Below, piece after piece: positions 9,098-17,355 of a stretch of DNA of 64,000 nucleotides. The notes under the pieces were generated by a model that saw nothing but the letters and a program-made list of their open reading frames with translations, was not told the DNA's origin and ran no database searches. The DNA is from Actinomyces slackii. GTDB taxonomy: Bacteria; Actinomycetota; Actinomycetes; Actinomycetales; Actinomycetaceae. Every line of letters begins with the position of its first letter. The first letter of the stretch is position 1. The translations under genes and the position numbers were made by a program. The stretch lies in assembly GCF_900637295.1 (NCBI RefSeq), contig NZ_LR134363.1:1-64000 (forward strand), written 5' to 3'.

Positions 9098-9358
9098 CTA
9101 TGAGCCTGAGGCCTCTGACTCCTCGTGGCCCCAGTCACCCAGTCCAGCGGCCAGGTACTCCTGGACGGCCCTCTCGGGGACCCTGAAGGAGCGCCCCACC
9201 TGCATGGCGGGCAGATCACCGGAGTGGACCATGCGGTAGACAGTCATCTTGGAAACGCGCAGCATGCCGGCCACCTCGGCAACCGTGAGGAAGGAGGGGG
9301 CGCCGGAGGCGCTGGACGGAGTGGGCAGGCCCGGTGCCATGAGTACGTCAGGTCCCAT
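9098..9358 (-). CDS. BldC-like excisionase-family DNA-binding protein
   Basis: An 86-residue MerR-type winged helix-turn-helix protein. The core FLTVAEVAGMLRVSKMTVYRM is followed by the wing LPAMQVGRSFRVPERAV, which is the pattern of the helix-turn-helix 17 family that includes BldC. In Streptomyces BldC controls developmental genes; in non-sporulating relatives the role is unknown. The start at 9358 or the in-frame ATG at 9340 are both possible; the first ~20 residues are Pro/Ser-rich. It is divergent from trkH and upstream of the bS22 gene on the same strand. Confidence 0.88.
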   Translation of the reverse strand: MGPDVLMAPGLPTPSSASGAPSFLTVAEVAGMLRVSKMTVYRMVHSGDLPAMQVGRSFRVPERAVQEYLAAGLGDWGHEESEASGS

Positions 9359-9461
9359 CGTCGAGGAAGCCCCATTCAGGGCAGGAACAGCGCCAATATA
9401 GCGCGACCGGCGGCCCCGGCACAGGGTTTCGCCTCAACTCCCTCACCACGCGTCGCATTTC

Positions 9462-9480
9462 ACACGCGATTCACGCGTGT
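9462..9480. promoter_or_regulatory. Inverted repeat in the bldC-like/trkH intergenic region
   Basis: ACACGCG (9462-9468) and CGCGTGT (9474-9480) form a perfect 7-bp inverted repeat with a 5-base spacer, in the 252-base divergent region 9359-9610. It could be an operator for either gene. No cyclic-di-AMP riboswitch or clear -10/-35 pair was seen in the remainder of this gap. Confidence 0.35.
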
Positions 9481-9610
9481 CGCACGTTCCCCGCCCGCCT
9501 CAATGCTCCCCTCAGCGCCAGCCCCGGCGGCGTCTGGCGGCATCCGCCGGCGGGAGGGCGGCCGCGCCGTCGTCGCTCGAGGCTGGCCAGCCGGGCGGGG
9601 TGGGGAGACA

Positions 9611-11104
9611 ATGGCGCCCGTGCCCCAGCGATCACAGCAGTCCAGCGCCGACCGCCGCCGGCCGCCGGGCAAGCACGCCCCAGGCACGACGGCGCCGACG
9701 CGCAGCCGGCCGGCCGGCCTGGAGGAGCCCACCACCCTGCGCAGCGCCCTGCGGAGCCTGGGCCTGCCGCGCCGCGCCGCGCAGGCGGCCCGCTTCACCC
9801 CGGCGCGCCTGGCGATCACCGTCTTCGCCGGGATCATCGCCGTCGTCGCCACCCTGCTCAGCCTGCCGGTGGCCACCGTCTCGGGTCAGCGGGCGCCCGT
9901 CGTCGACGCCCTGTTCACCGCCACCTCGGCGGTCTGCGTCACCGGACTGACCACGGTGGACACCGCCTCCTACTGGTCGGTCTTCGGCCAGGGCGTCATC
10001 ATCGCCGGCACCGCGGTGGGGGGCCTGGGCATCATGACCATGGCCAGTCTGCTGTCCCTGGCGGTCTCCCGGCATGTGGGCCTGACCCAGCGGATGCTGG
10101 CGGCCAGCGAGAACCAGTCACGACTGGGGGATGTGGCCTCGCTGCTGCGGGCCGTCATCCTCACGGCCGCCGGCTGCCAGGCCGTGCTCATGCTCGCCCT
10201 GCTGCCCCGCTTCCTGAGCCACGGGCTCGATCTGGGCCATGCGCTGTGGTACTCGCTGTTCATGGCGCTGTCGATCTTCAACAACGCCGGATTCGTCATC
10301 ATGCCCGAGGGGCTCGCCCCCTACGCCACCGACTGGGGAATCGGGGTGCCGATCGTCCTGGGCACCGCGGTGGGAGCCGTGGGCTTCCCGGTCATGCTGG
10401 ATCTGCTGCGCCACCACCGCCAGCCGCGCTCCTGGAGCCTGCACACCAAGCTGACCCTGACCACCTACCTCGGTCTGTCGGCCATCTCCACCGTCGCGAT
10501 CGGCGCCTTCGAGTGGGGCAATGAGCGGACCTACGGGGCGCTGTCCACCAGCGGCAAGCTGCTGACCGCCCTCATCAACGGGGTCAACGCGCGCTCCTCC
10601 GGCCTGTCCCCCGTGCCGACCGAGCACATGCATGAGACCACCTGGTTCCTCCAGGACGCGCTCATGCTCATCGGCGGCGGCTCGGCCTCGACCGCCGGGG
10701 GCCTGAAGGTCACGACCTTCGCGGTCCTGGTCCTGGCGATCCTGGCCGAGGCCCGCGGGGACCGGGACATCGAGGCCTTCGGGCGGCGCATCCCCTACTC
10801 GGCCGTGCGACTGAGCGTGGCGGTGGCCTTCATCGGCGCCTCCATCATCGGCATCGCCACCCTCCTGCTGCTCCAACTGACGAACCTGACCCTGGACCGC
10901 ATCCTGTTCGAGGTGATCTCGGCCTTCGCCACGGTGGGGCTGTCCACCGGGATCACGCCGATCCTGCCCGAGGGCGCCAAGTACGTCATCGTCGTGCTCA
11001 TGTTCGTCGGGCGCGTGGGCACGATGACGGCGGCCTCCGCCCTGGCCATGCGCCAGCGGCGCCGCGTCATCCGCATGCCCGAGGAGGGCCCGCTCATCGG
11101 CTGA
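9611..11104 (+). CDS. TrkH/KtrB-family potassium channel subunit
   Basis: A 497-residue integral membrane K+ translocating subunit. Four pore-loop repeats are recognisable, with filter-like segments at TATSAVCVTGLTT, SIFNNAGF, the NARSSGLS region and FATVGLSTGI, each with the conserved Gly of this superfamily. A GGGGAGA ribosome site precedes the ATG at 9611; the frame is open far upstream but that part overlaps the divergent regulator and is not coding. About 75 N-terminal residues before the first helix are Pro/Arg-rich and look disordered. It needs the cytoplasmic ring protein encoded 165 bases downstream for gating. Confidence 0.92.
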   Translation: MAPVPQRSQQSSADRRRPPGKHAPGTTAPTRSRPAGLEEPTTLRSALRSLGLPRRAAQAARFTPARLAITVFAGIIAVVATLLSLPVATVSGQRAPVVDALFTATSAVCVTGLTTVDTASYWSVFGQGVIIAGTAVGGLGIMTMASLLSLAVSRHVGLTQRMLAASENQSRLGDVASLLRAVILTAAGCQAVLMLALLPRFLSHGLDLGHALWYSLFMALSIFNNAGFVIMPEGLAPYATDWGIGVPIVLGTAVGAVGFPVMLDLLRHHRQPRSWSLHTKLTLTTYLGLSAISTVAIGAFEWGNERTYGALSTSGKLLTALINGVNARSSGLSPVPTEHMHETTWFLQDALMLIGGGSASTAGGLKVTTFAVLVLAILAEARGDRDIEAFGRRIPYSAVRLSVAVAFIGASIIGIATLLLLQLTNLTLDRILFEVISAFATVGLSTGITPILPEGAKYVIVVLMFVGRVGTMTAASALAMRQRRRVIRMPEEGPLIG

Positions 11105-11269
11105 GGGCCGCCCCGGGGCCGGGCGCGCGGGCGGAGGCCGGCGCCCGCCAGTACCCGCCGGGGCGCTCCACGCGCCCGATGGAGGCCGATGGGTCTACCG
11201 TGGTGCCGTCGCCGGGCGCCGCTCCCGGCGACAAGACCGCCAGCACCGCTGACCAGACTGAGGAGCGTC

Positions 11270-11938
11270 ATGCCCGCCCCCGCCTCGCGCACCGACTCCA
11301 CGCTCGTCATCGGCCTGGGCCGCTTCGGCTCGGCCGTGGCCGCCACCCTGGACCGGCTGGGGCGGGAGGTCCTGGCCGTGGAGACCAATCCGGCCATCGT
11401 GCGCCAGTGGACCGGGCGCATCCCCCTGGTGGAGGCCGACGCCACCGACGCCGAGGCCCTCGAGCAGCTGGGCGCCACCGAGTTCGGCACCGCAGTGGTG
11501 GGGGTGGCCACCTCCCTGGAGGCCTCGGTGCTCATCACCGGCAACCTCGTGGACCTGGAGACCCCCCAGATCTGGGCCAAGGCCATCTCGCGAGCGCACG
11601 GGCGCATCCTGCGGCGCATCGGCGCCCAGCACGTGGTCTACCCCGAGTTCGACGCCGGCCAGCGGGCCGCTCACCTGGTCTCGGGGCGCATGCTGGACTA
11701 CATCGAGATGGAGAAGGGCGGCTTCACCATCGTCAAGATGCGCCCGCCCATGGAGCTCCACGGCTTCACCATCGGCCAGTCCAGGATCCGCTCGCGCTAC
11801 GGGGTGAGCGTGGTCGGGCTCATGAGCCCCGGCGAGCCCTTCGAATACGCCACTCCCGAGACCCTCGTCTCGGCCGATGACATCCTGGTGGTCGGCGGGG
11901 ATGCCGCCCTCCTGGAGCGCTTCGCCAACCGCGCCTGA
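11270..11938 (+). CDS. TrkA/KtrA-family potassium uptake regulator (RCK)
   Basis: A 222-residue cytoplasmic gating protein with an N-terminal Rossmann RCK-N domain (VIGLGRFGSAVAATL, a GxGxxG nucleotide site, then Glu in AVETNP that contacts the ribose) and a C-terminal RCK-C domain from about residue 140 that may bind c-di-AMP or other ligands. AGGAG lies five bases before the ATG at 11270, the first start compatible with the Rossmann fold. The gene follows trkH on the same strand, giving the usual channel-regulator pair. Confidence 0.93.
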   Translation: MPAPASRTDSTLVIGLGRFGSAVAATLDRLGREVLAVETNPAIVRQWTGRIPLVEADATDAEALEQLGATEFGTAVVGVATSLEASVLITGNLVDLETPQIWAKAISRAHGRILRRIGAQHVVYPEFDAGQRAAHLVSGRMLDYIEMEKGGFTIVKMRPPMELHGFTIGQSRIRSRYGVSVVGLMSPGEPFEYATPETLVSADDILVVGGDAALLERFANRA

Positions 11939-11999
11939 GCACCCGGGCGGCTCGGGCCTGAACAGCCCCGGCTGAACAGTCCCGACAGCCCCTCAGGGC

Positions 12000-13193
12000 T
12001 CAGGAGAACAGGGCGGCGGCCTGGGGCGAGCGCAGGCGCGCGGCGGCGGCGGCCACGCGCTCATCGGTGTCGGTCAGCGACATGCGCACGCGCCCCGCCC
12101 CGGCCTCGCCGTAGAAGTCGCCGGGCGCCACGACGATCCCCAGCTCGGCGAAGGCCCCCACCAGCTCGTAGGCGCTCATGCCCTCCGGCCCCGACAGCCA
12201 CAGGTACAGGCCCGCCACGGAGGCCGGGTCGGCGACCAGCCCGGCGGCGGCGCTCGCCTCCGCCAGGGCCTGGCGGCGCGCCCGGTAGACGGAGCGCTGG
12301 GCCTCGACATGCGCCTCATCCCCCAGGGCGGCGACCAGCGCGGCCTGGACGGGGGCGGGCACGAGGAGGCCGGCGTGCTTGCGCACCTCGGTGACCGCCG
12401 CCACCAGCGCCGCATCCCCGGCCAGGAAGGCGGCGCGATAGCCGGCCAGATTGGACTGCTTGGACAGGGAGTACAGGGCCAGCAGCCCGCTCCGATCCGC
12501 CGACACTCGCGGGTCCAGGAGACTGGGGATGCCCTGGCTGGCCCAGGGCTCGGCCCAGGCCAGCTCGGCATAGCACTCATCGGCGATGACCACGGCGCCG
12601 CGCGCACGAGCCCAATCCACGATCCGGGCCATCTGCTCCACGCCCAGAACATGCCCGTCAGGATTGCCGGGGCTGTTGAGCCAGACGATGGCCACCTGAG
12701 CGCTGTCCTCAATGCCCCAGGTGCGCGGGTCGGCATCGGTGTCCACCGGGACCGGCCGAGCGCCGGCCAGGCGGGCGCCGACGTCATAGGTGGGGTAGGC
12801 GGCCCGCGGGTGGAGCACCAGGTCGCCCGGCCCAACGCCGAGCTGGAGGGGCAGCAGGGCCACCGACTCCTTGGAGCCGATCGTGGGGATGACCTCGGCC
12901 TGGGTCAGCCCCGCCACCCCACGGCGCCGCTCCATCCACTCGATGATGGCCGCGCGCACTGCCGGCGCGCCCACGGCCGTGGGGTAGCCCGGGGCGTTGG
13001 AGGCCGCGGCCAGGGCGTCGCGGGCCACCTGCGGGGTGTCGTCAACGGGCGTGCCCACGGCCAGGTCGACCACGCCGTCGGGATGCTCGGCGGCGCGCTC
13101 GCGGTAGGGGCTCAGCGTGTCCCAGGGGAAGTCGGGCAGGGCCAGGGGCCGGGGCAGCAGGGGGCGAGCAGGGCTCTGGGGGGCGGCAGTCAT
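12000..13193 (-). CDS. dapC: Succinyldiaminopimelate aminotransferase
   Basis: A fold-type I aminotransferase of 397 residues. Actinobacterial relatives convert N-succinyl-2-amino-6-ketopimelate to succinyldiaminopimelate in lysine and cell-wall diaminopimelate synthesis. Seen are PGYPTAVG, the NSPGNPDGH loop, IADECYAEL with the cofactor Asp, and the Schiff-base Lys in YSLSKQSNLAGYR. The ATG at 13193 has GGGGGAG about ten bases upstream; an ATG at 13202 is an alternative. The assignment is helped by the ferredoxin gene directly upstream, a conserved actinobacterial neighbour of dapC. The family is broad, so substrate is inferred from context. Confidence 0.85.
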   Translation of the reverse strand: MTAAPQSPARPLLPRPLALPDFPWDTLSPYRERAAEHPDGVVDLAVGTPVDDTPQVARDALAAASNAPGYPTAVGAPAVRAAIIEWMERRRGVAGLTQAEVIPTIGSKESVALLPLQLGVGPGDLVLHPRAAYPTYDVGARLAGARPVPVDTDADPRTWGIEDSAQVAIVWLNSPGNPDGHVLGVEQMARIVDWARARGAVVIADECYAELAWAEPWASQGIPSLLDPRVSADRSGLLALYSLSKQSNLAGYRAAFLAGDAALVAAVTEVRKHAGLLVPAPVQAALVAALGDEAHVEAQRSVYRARRQALAEASAAAGLVADPASVAGLYLWLSGPEGMSAYELVGAFAELGIVVAPGDFYGEAGAGRVRMSLTDTDERVAAAAARLRSPQAAALFS

Positions 13194-13280
13194 GCGCCGC
13201 ATTCTCCCCCGCCCGGCCCCGCGCCGTCACCCGGGTCCCAGGCCCGAGCACTCCGGCCGGCCCCGGGACCCGCTCCCGGC

Positions 13281-13625
13281 TCACAGGGTGGCCAGGTACT
13301 CCTGGTTCTGCGGGGGCAGGGCGGCGATCATGGGGTCGTCATAATCCAGGGCGCCGGTCTTCTGCGCCCCACCGGGCGAGCCCAGGCCGCGCAGCTCGAA
13401 GAAGTCGATGTTGGCGCGGGTGTAGTCGGCCCACTCCTCGGGGACGTCGTCCTCGTAGTAGATGGCCTCGGTGGGGCAGACGGGCTCGCAGGCCCCGCAG
13501 TCCACGCATTCGTCCGCGTTGATGTACAGGCTGCGCTCGCCCTCGTAGATGCAGTCGACAGGACACTCGTCGACGCAGGCGCGGTCCTTGACGTCGACGC
13601 AAGGCTGGGCGATGACATAGGTCAT
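13281..13625 (-). CDS. fdxA: Ferredoxin with 7Fe/8Fe cluster motifs
   Basis: A 114-residue soluble electron carrier. Two cluster motifs are seen: [17 protein letters not shown] near residues 9-25, with the spacing that favours a 3Fe-4S cluster, and [12 protein letters not shown] near residues 39-50 for a 4Fe-4S cluster. The C-terminal half is the extension typical of the actinobacterial FdxA type. The ATG at 13625 begins MTYVIAQPC as in relatives, with a GAGGAA ribosome site; longer starts in frame do not match. It sits 87 bases upstream of dapC on the same strand. Confidence 0.95.
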   Translation of the reverse strand: MTYVIAQPCVDVKDRACVDECPVDCIYEGERSLYINADECVDCGACEPVCPTEAIYYEDDVPEEWADYTRANIDFFELRGLGSPGGAQKTGALDYDDPMIAALPPQNQEYLATL

Positions 13626-13781
13626 GGCAGCTGTGTTCCTCTCGAATCGGTGCGGGACCTCGGTGCGCGTCCCGCTGTGCCAGGCCAGTATCGTCCTTCG
13701 GGTCCTTGGACCCAAGCGGAGGGCGCAGTGGTCATGAGCACGGATGACGGCGCCGACCCCAGCGGGGTTTTTACGTCATGT

Positions 13782-13806
13782 CCCCTGCGCGGAAACCGGC
13801 GCGGGG
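13782..13806 (-). terminator. Hairpin downstream of the VanW-protein gene
   Basis: A GC-rich imperfect hairpin (CCCCTGCGC paired with GCGCGGGG, one mismatch) directly after the VanW gene stop on the minus strand. No T tract follows in that direction, so assignment as a terminator is tentative. The rest of the gap to the ferredoxin start shows nothing clear. Confidence 0.4.
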
Positions 13807-13810
13807 TCGC

Positions 13811-16800
13811 TCACTCGCAGACGATGTTGTTGTCCGCGGCGTAGGCGGTGGTCAGGACGTCGTCGGGCAGGGACTCCCCGTTGTGGGAGCGCTTGCGGGT
13901 CACGGTGATGTCGAAGCCCGCGTTGCCCCCGAAGTAGGGCTCGCAGGAGGGACCTGACTTGCGCTCGGTCACCACCGGCCGGTAGTTGTAGCGCTCGGAC
14001 TCGGTGATCTCCACCTGGTAGTAGGTGGTGGACCACAGGCGCACATGCACCTGCTCGCCGTCGAGCCAGGCCTGGACCAGGACCCCGTAGGGCGTGGAGT
14101 TCTTGAACTTCACGTCGAGGTTCCCGGTCCACAAGGTGGCCTCGCGCCCGGCGGGGTAGCGGTCGAAGTAGTACTGGTGGGGGTGGTGCTCGACGTCGTC
14201 CATGCCGGCCTCGAATCCCCCGTTGAAGACCGTGGTGGCGATCTGGCTCAGGCCCCCGCCCAGGGAGTCGACGTGGTTGCCGTCCTGGATGACCCCGGCG
14301 TCGGTGAAGCCGGTGGAGTAGTCGACCTCGCCCAGCGCGGCCTCCAGGGAGAAGGTCTCCCCCGGCTGCAAGACGGTGCCGTTGACGAGCTCGGCGCCGC
14401 GGCGCAGGTTCTGCGTGCGGGCCTCATCGCCGGCGTTGTAGGGGGTGGCGTACTCACCGATGGGCTCGGTGATGCCCCAGTCGGCCTGGGCGGTGGTGAC
14501 CGTGGGCTCAAGCACGGTGATGGGCAGGGTCACGGTGCGCGCGGCCGCATCGCTCCCGGCGGCTCCGGCCTTGATGAGGGCCTGGGTCAGCGCCGGGATG
14601 TCAATGCCCTCGCCCTTGGCGGGCGCGACGTACTGCGGCGTGGCTCCTGCCGCCCCGCCCTGAGAGCCGTCGATGGTCCACGAGGCGTTGACCGCCGGGC
14701 TCTCCACCGGCCCGATCGCCTCGACCACTGACTGGCGCAGCGACTCGGGGTCGAGGACCAGGGAGAGCTTGCCCCCGGAGGTGTCGATCGTGGTCATGGA
14801 GGCCAGCGTCTCGGGGCTCAGCGTGGCGGTGGTGGAGGTGGCCTTGCCCTCGACGGCGGTGCCCGCCGCGGTGACCGTCAGGTCGCCTGAGAGCATGGGG
14901 CGCAGGGTGGTCTCGACGAAGGTCGAGGCCTCCTCATCCGTGATCGCGGGGGTGGCCGTGCCCTCGACCAGGGGGATGGTGCTCTGGCCCAGGGGCCAGT
15001 CCTTCCTGAGCTGCTCGACTGAGGCCTTGACGTCCAGACCGACGCCCTGGCTGGCGGGGGTGGTGACGATCTCGGTGCCGTCCAGGGCGACGGTGGCCGA
15101 GACCGTCCCATTGGCCATGGAGTCGATCCTGTCCTCCAGGGCTCCGTTGAGCGTGTCGGCGTTCACGCTCAGGACGGCCTGGCTCTGGGCCCCGCCCAGC
15201 CTCTGGGCGATGGTGATGGGGTTGAGGGTAAAGCCGGAGACCTCGCGCATGGTGGCCTTGACGTCCAGTGCCACCCCGGCCTCGCCGGGGACCAGCTCGG
15301 AGCTGCCCTGCCCCACGGTCAGGGTGACCGGCTGGGCCAGCTGTGCCCCCAGCTTCTCGGTGAGGCGGGCCTGGGCGGCGTCGGGCCGCAGCCCGGAGAT
15401 GTCGACGCCCGAGACGGTGGTGCCCTGGGCGATATGGGTGGAGGTCCACCAGGCCAGTCCGCCCCAGACGGCCAGCAGGAGACCGGCCGCCACGGCCAGG
15501 GGCAGGAGACGACGACGCGAGCCGGAGGTCGGAGCATGCGCCGCCGAGGCGGTCTGCCCCGCTGACCCTGCGTCCTTCGTCTGCGCGGAGTCGCCCGTGG
15601 TCGGGCCGGCCGTGGCCGAGCCGGCCGCCGCCGCGCCCGAGCCTGGCCCTGCCTTGGCTGGCGCCGTCTTGGCGGGGCTGGTCTTGGCTGGCGCCGTCTT
15701 GGCGGGACTGATCCTGGCGGGGGTGGTCTTGGGGGCGGCGGCCGGGGCCCGAGGGGGCAGCGGTGAGTGCACCGCGGCGGCGGATGCTGCACCGCCAGTA
15801 CCACCAGCACCACCGGCACTGGCCGCGGATGCCGCCGCGCGGAGACTCGGGGGCGCGGTTGGGGCGGAATCAGTGGGCTCGGCGGGGTCGGCCGACGCCG
15901 CCGAGGCGGACGAGCCCGAGGAGGCGGCCGGAGCCGCGGGCTCGATGACGGGGATCGCTCCGGGGGCGCCGGCTCCACGGCCCGCCTGCGCGGCCGGGGA
16001 CAGCGGAGGGACCAGGTCGGCTCGCCGTCCGGCCGTGCCACCGCTGGGCCTGCGGGAGGCCTGCGCCCGGGCGCCCGGAGAGATGGAGGGCGGCAGGGAC
16101 TCAGGGTCGCGGATCACGGAGGATCGCGGGTCGGTGGGGGCATCCAGCGCCGTGGAGTGGGCGGAGGCATGGCCGGTCGCCGGGGTGCGAGCCGACGGCG
16201 GCGTGCTGGGAGGGATGGTGGGAGGGATGGCAGGAGACACAGGAGACATGGGCGGCTTCATGGGAGAGATCGGGGATGAGGGAGCGTCACGATCCGGGGA
16301 CTGCCCGCCGGTGGCCTCGGCGGTGTCGGGCGCGACAGAGTCAGGGGCGACAGAGTCGGGCCCAGCGGAATCAGGCCCGGCGGGGACCGGCGCCGCGTCG
16401 GGGGCGGCGGCGTCGGGCGTGGGGGCGGGCCCTAAGGGGAGTTCGGAGGCGGGCTCGGCGGCGCTCGCGCCTGTGGAGTCGGGCGACGCGTCCTGCTCCG
16501 GCTCGGCGGCCGCAGGGAGCGCTGCGGGCGAGGCGCCGGCAGCGCCTGGCTCGCCCGCCGGCTCCTCGGCTGTGGGCTCCTCGGCCGGGGGCTCCTCAAC
16601 AGCCGGGGCCTCGTCCGTGGGCAGTGTGGCCTCTACGGCCGGGGCCTGGCCAGTAGCGGTCGGCTCTGGCTCCTGGGATGCCGCCTGCGCGGATACAGGC
16701 TCGGCCGGCTCCTCGGCGACTAGCCCGTCAGAGTCCTGCTCGTCAGCGCTTACCTGGTCGGCGCCCACCTCGTCAGCCGCGCCCTCCGCCTCAGGCTGCT

Positions 16801-17341
16801 CGGTCCGCTCAGCCTCCCCGGACAACTCAGCCCCCGCGACCTCTGCGGCCTGCTCGGCCTCCGGGGCCCGCTCGGCCTCCGCGGTCTGCTCGGCCGCTGT
16901 GGCCTGCTCGGCCTCCGCGACCTGCTCAGCCTCCGCGGTCTGCTCGGCTTCCACTGCCCGCTCAGCCTCGTCAATACCCGGGTCCGCGCCCAGGGCATCG
17001 GCCAGGACATCCGCCAGGGACTCGCTCAGGTCCTCCTGCTGCGCCTGCCGGGACTGGGCGTCCTCCTGCGCGGCAGGAGCCTGGGTCCGATCCCCCTGCT
17101 CGCCGTCCGCCTGCTGCGCGTCGGCCTCCGCCTGGGCCTCGGCCCGGCGCTCAGCGTCCTGCTCGGCGTCGTCGGCCTGCGGGCCGGCCTGAGGCTCGGC
17201 AGGGAGGGGCCACACGATGCGGGGCAGCATCCCGGTGGTACCAGGGCCCATGCGCCCCGGGGCAGGCTGGATTCCCCGGCCATTCATGCCCGGGCTGAGC
17301 TCGTGGTCCGGTCGCTCACCCAGCGGCGGAGTCTGACTCAT
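13811..17341 (-). CDS. VanW-family membrane-anchored protein with giant disordered N-terminus
   Basis: A 1176-residue protein, roughly twice the usual length for the family. Residues 1 to about 600 are low-complexity and rich in Ala, Glu, Pro and Ser, including hexapeptide repeats of the type AEAEQT near residues 120-175 and a TPAK/SPAK repeat just before the membrane. One membrane helix (LAVAAGLLLAVWGGLAWW) lies near residue 617 after RRRLL, so the disordered part is cytoplasmic. Outside follow peptidoglycan-binding-like repeats with VSGVDISGL and, from about residue 975, a VanW domain with GETFSLEAALG and GGGLSQIATTVFNGG. The family's biochemical role is unknown; despite the name it does not itself imply vancomycin resistance. 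It starts 14 bases after typA and is probably cotranscribed. Confidence 0.85.
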   Translation of the reverse strand: MSQTPPLGERPDHELSPGMNGRGIQPAPGRMGPGTTGMLPRIVWPLPAEPQAGPQADDAEQDAERRAEAQAEADAQQADGEQGDRTQAPAAQEDAQSRQAQQEDLSESLADVLADALGADPGIDEAERAVEAEQTAEAEQVAEAEQATAAEQTAEAERAPEAEQAAEVAGAELSGEAERTEQPEAEGAADEVGADQVSADEQDSDGLVAEEPAEPVSAQAASQEPEPTATGQAPAVEATLPTDEAPAVEEPPAEEPTAEEPAGEPGAAGASPAALPAAAEPEQDASPDSTGASAAEPASELPLGPAPTPDAAAPDAAPVPAGPDSAGPDSVAPDSVAPDTAEATGGQSPDRDAPSSPISPMKPPMSPVSPAIPPTIPPSTPPSARTPATGHASAHSTALDAPTDPRSSVIRDPESLPPSISPGARAQASRRPSGGTAGRRADLVPPLSPAAQAGRGAGAPGAIPVIEPAAPAASSGSSASAASADPAEPTDSAPTAPPSLRAAASAASAGGAGGTGGAASAAAVHSPLPPRAPAAAPKTTPARISPAKTAPAKTSPAKTAPAKAGPGSGAAAAGSATAGPTTGDSAQTKDAGSAGQTASAAHAPTSGSRRRLLPLAVAAGLLLAVWGGLAWWTSTHIAQGTTVSGVDISGLRPDAAQARLTEKLGAQLAQPVTLTVGQGSSELVPGEAGVALDVKATMREVSGFTLNPITIAQRLGGAQSQAVLSVNADTLNGALEDRIDSMANGTVSATVALDGTEIVTTPASQGVGLDVKASVEQLRKDWPLGQSTIPLVEGTATPAITDEEASTFVETTLRPMLSGDLTVTAAGTAVEGKATSTTATLSPETLASMTTIDTSGGKLSLVLDPESLRQSVVEAIGPVESPAVNASWTIDGSQGGAAGATPQYVAPAKGEGIDIPALTQALIKAGAAGSDAAARTVTLPITVLEPTVTTAQADWGITEPIGEYATPYNAGDEARTQNLRRGAELVNGTVLQPGETFSLEAALGEVDYSTGFTDAGVIQDGNHVDSLGGGLSQIATTVFNGGFEAGMDDVEHHPHQYYFDRYPAGREATLWTGNLDVKFKNSTPYGVLVQAWLDGEQVHVRLWSTTYYQVEITESERYNYRPVVTERKSGPSCEPYFGGNAGFDITVTRKRSHNGESLPDDVLTTAYAADNNIVCE

Positions 17342-17355
17342 CGGCCTACTTCCTC

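Noticed and set aside
9359-9610. Cyclic-di-AMP riboswitch before the potassium transporter
   Set aside because: Only a 7-bp inverted repeat is present; the conserved long structured core was not found.
14673-17192. Plus-strand open frame of 839 codons
   Set aside because: It lies opposite the VanW gene; its Ser/Ala-rich sequence is the antisense of the Ala/Glu/Pro-rich repeats and has no domain.
13811-17341. Vancomycin resistance determinant
   Set aside because: VanW-domain proteins are common in susceptible bacteria and no vanA/H/X or VanS/R genes are nearby.
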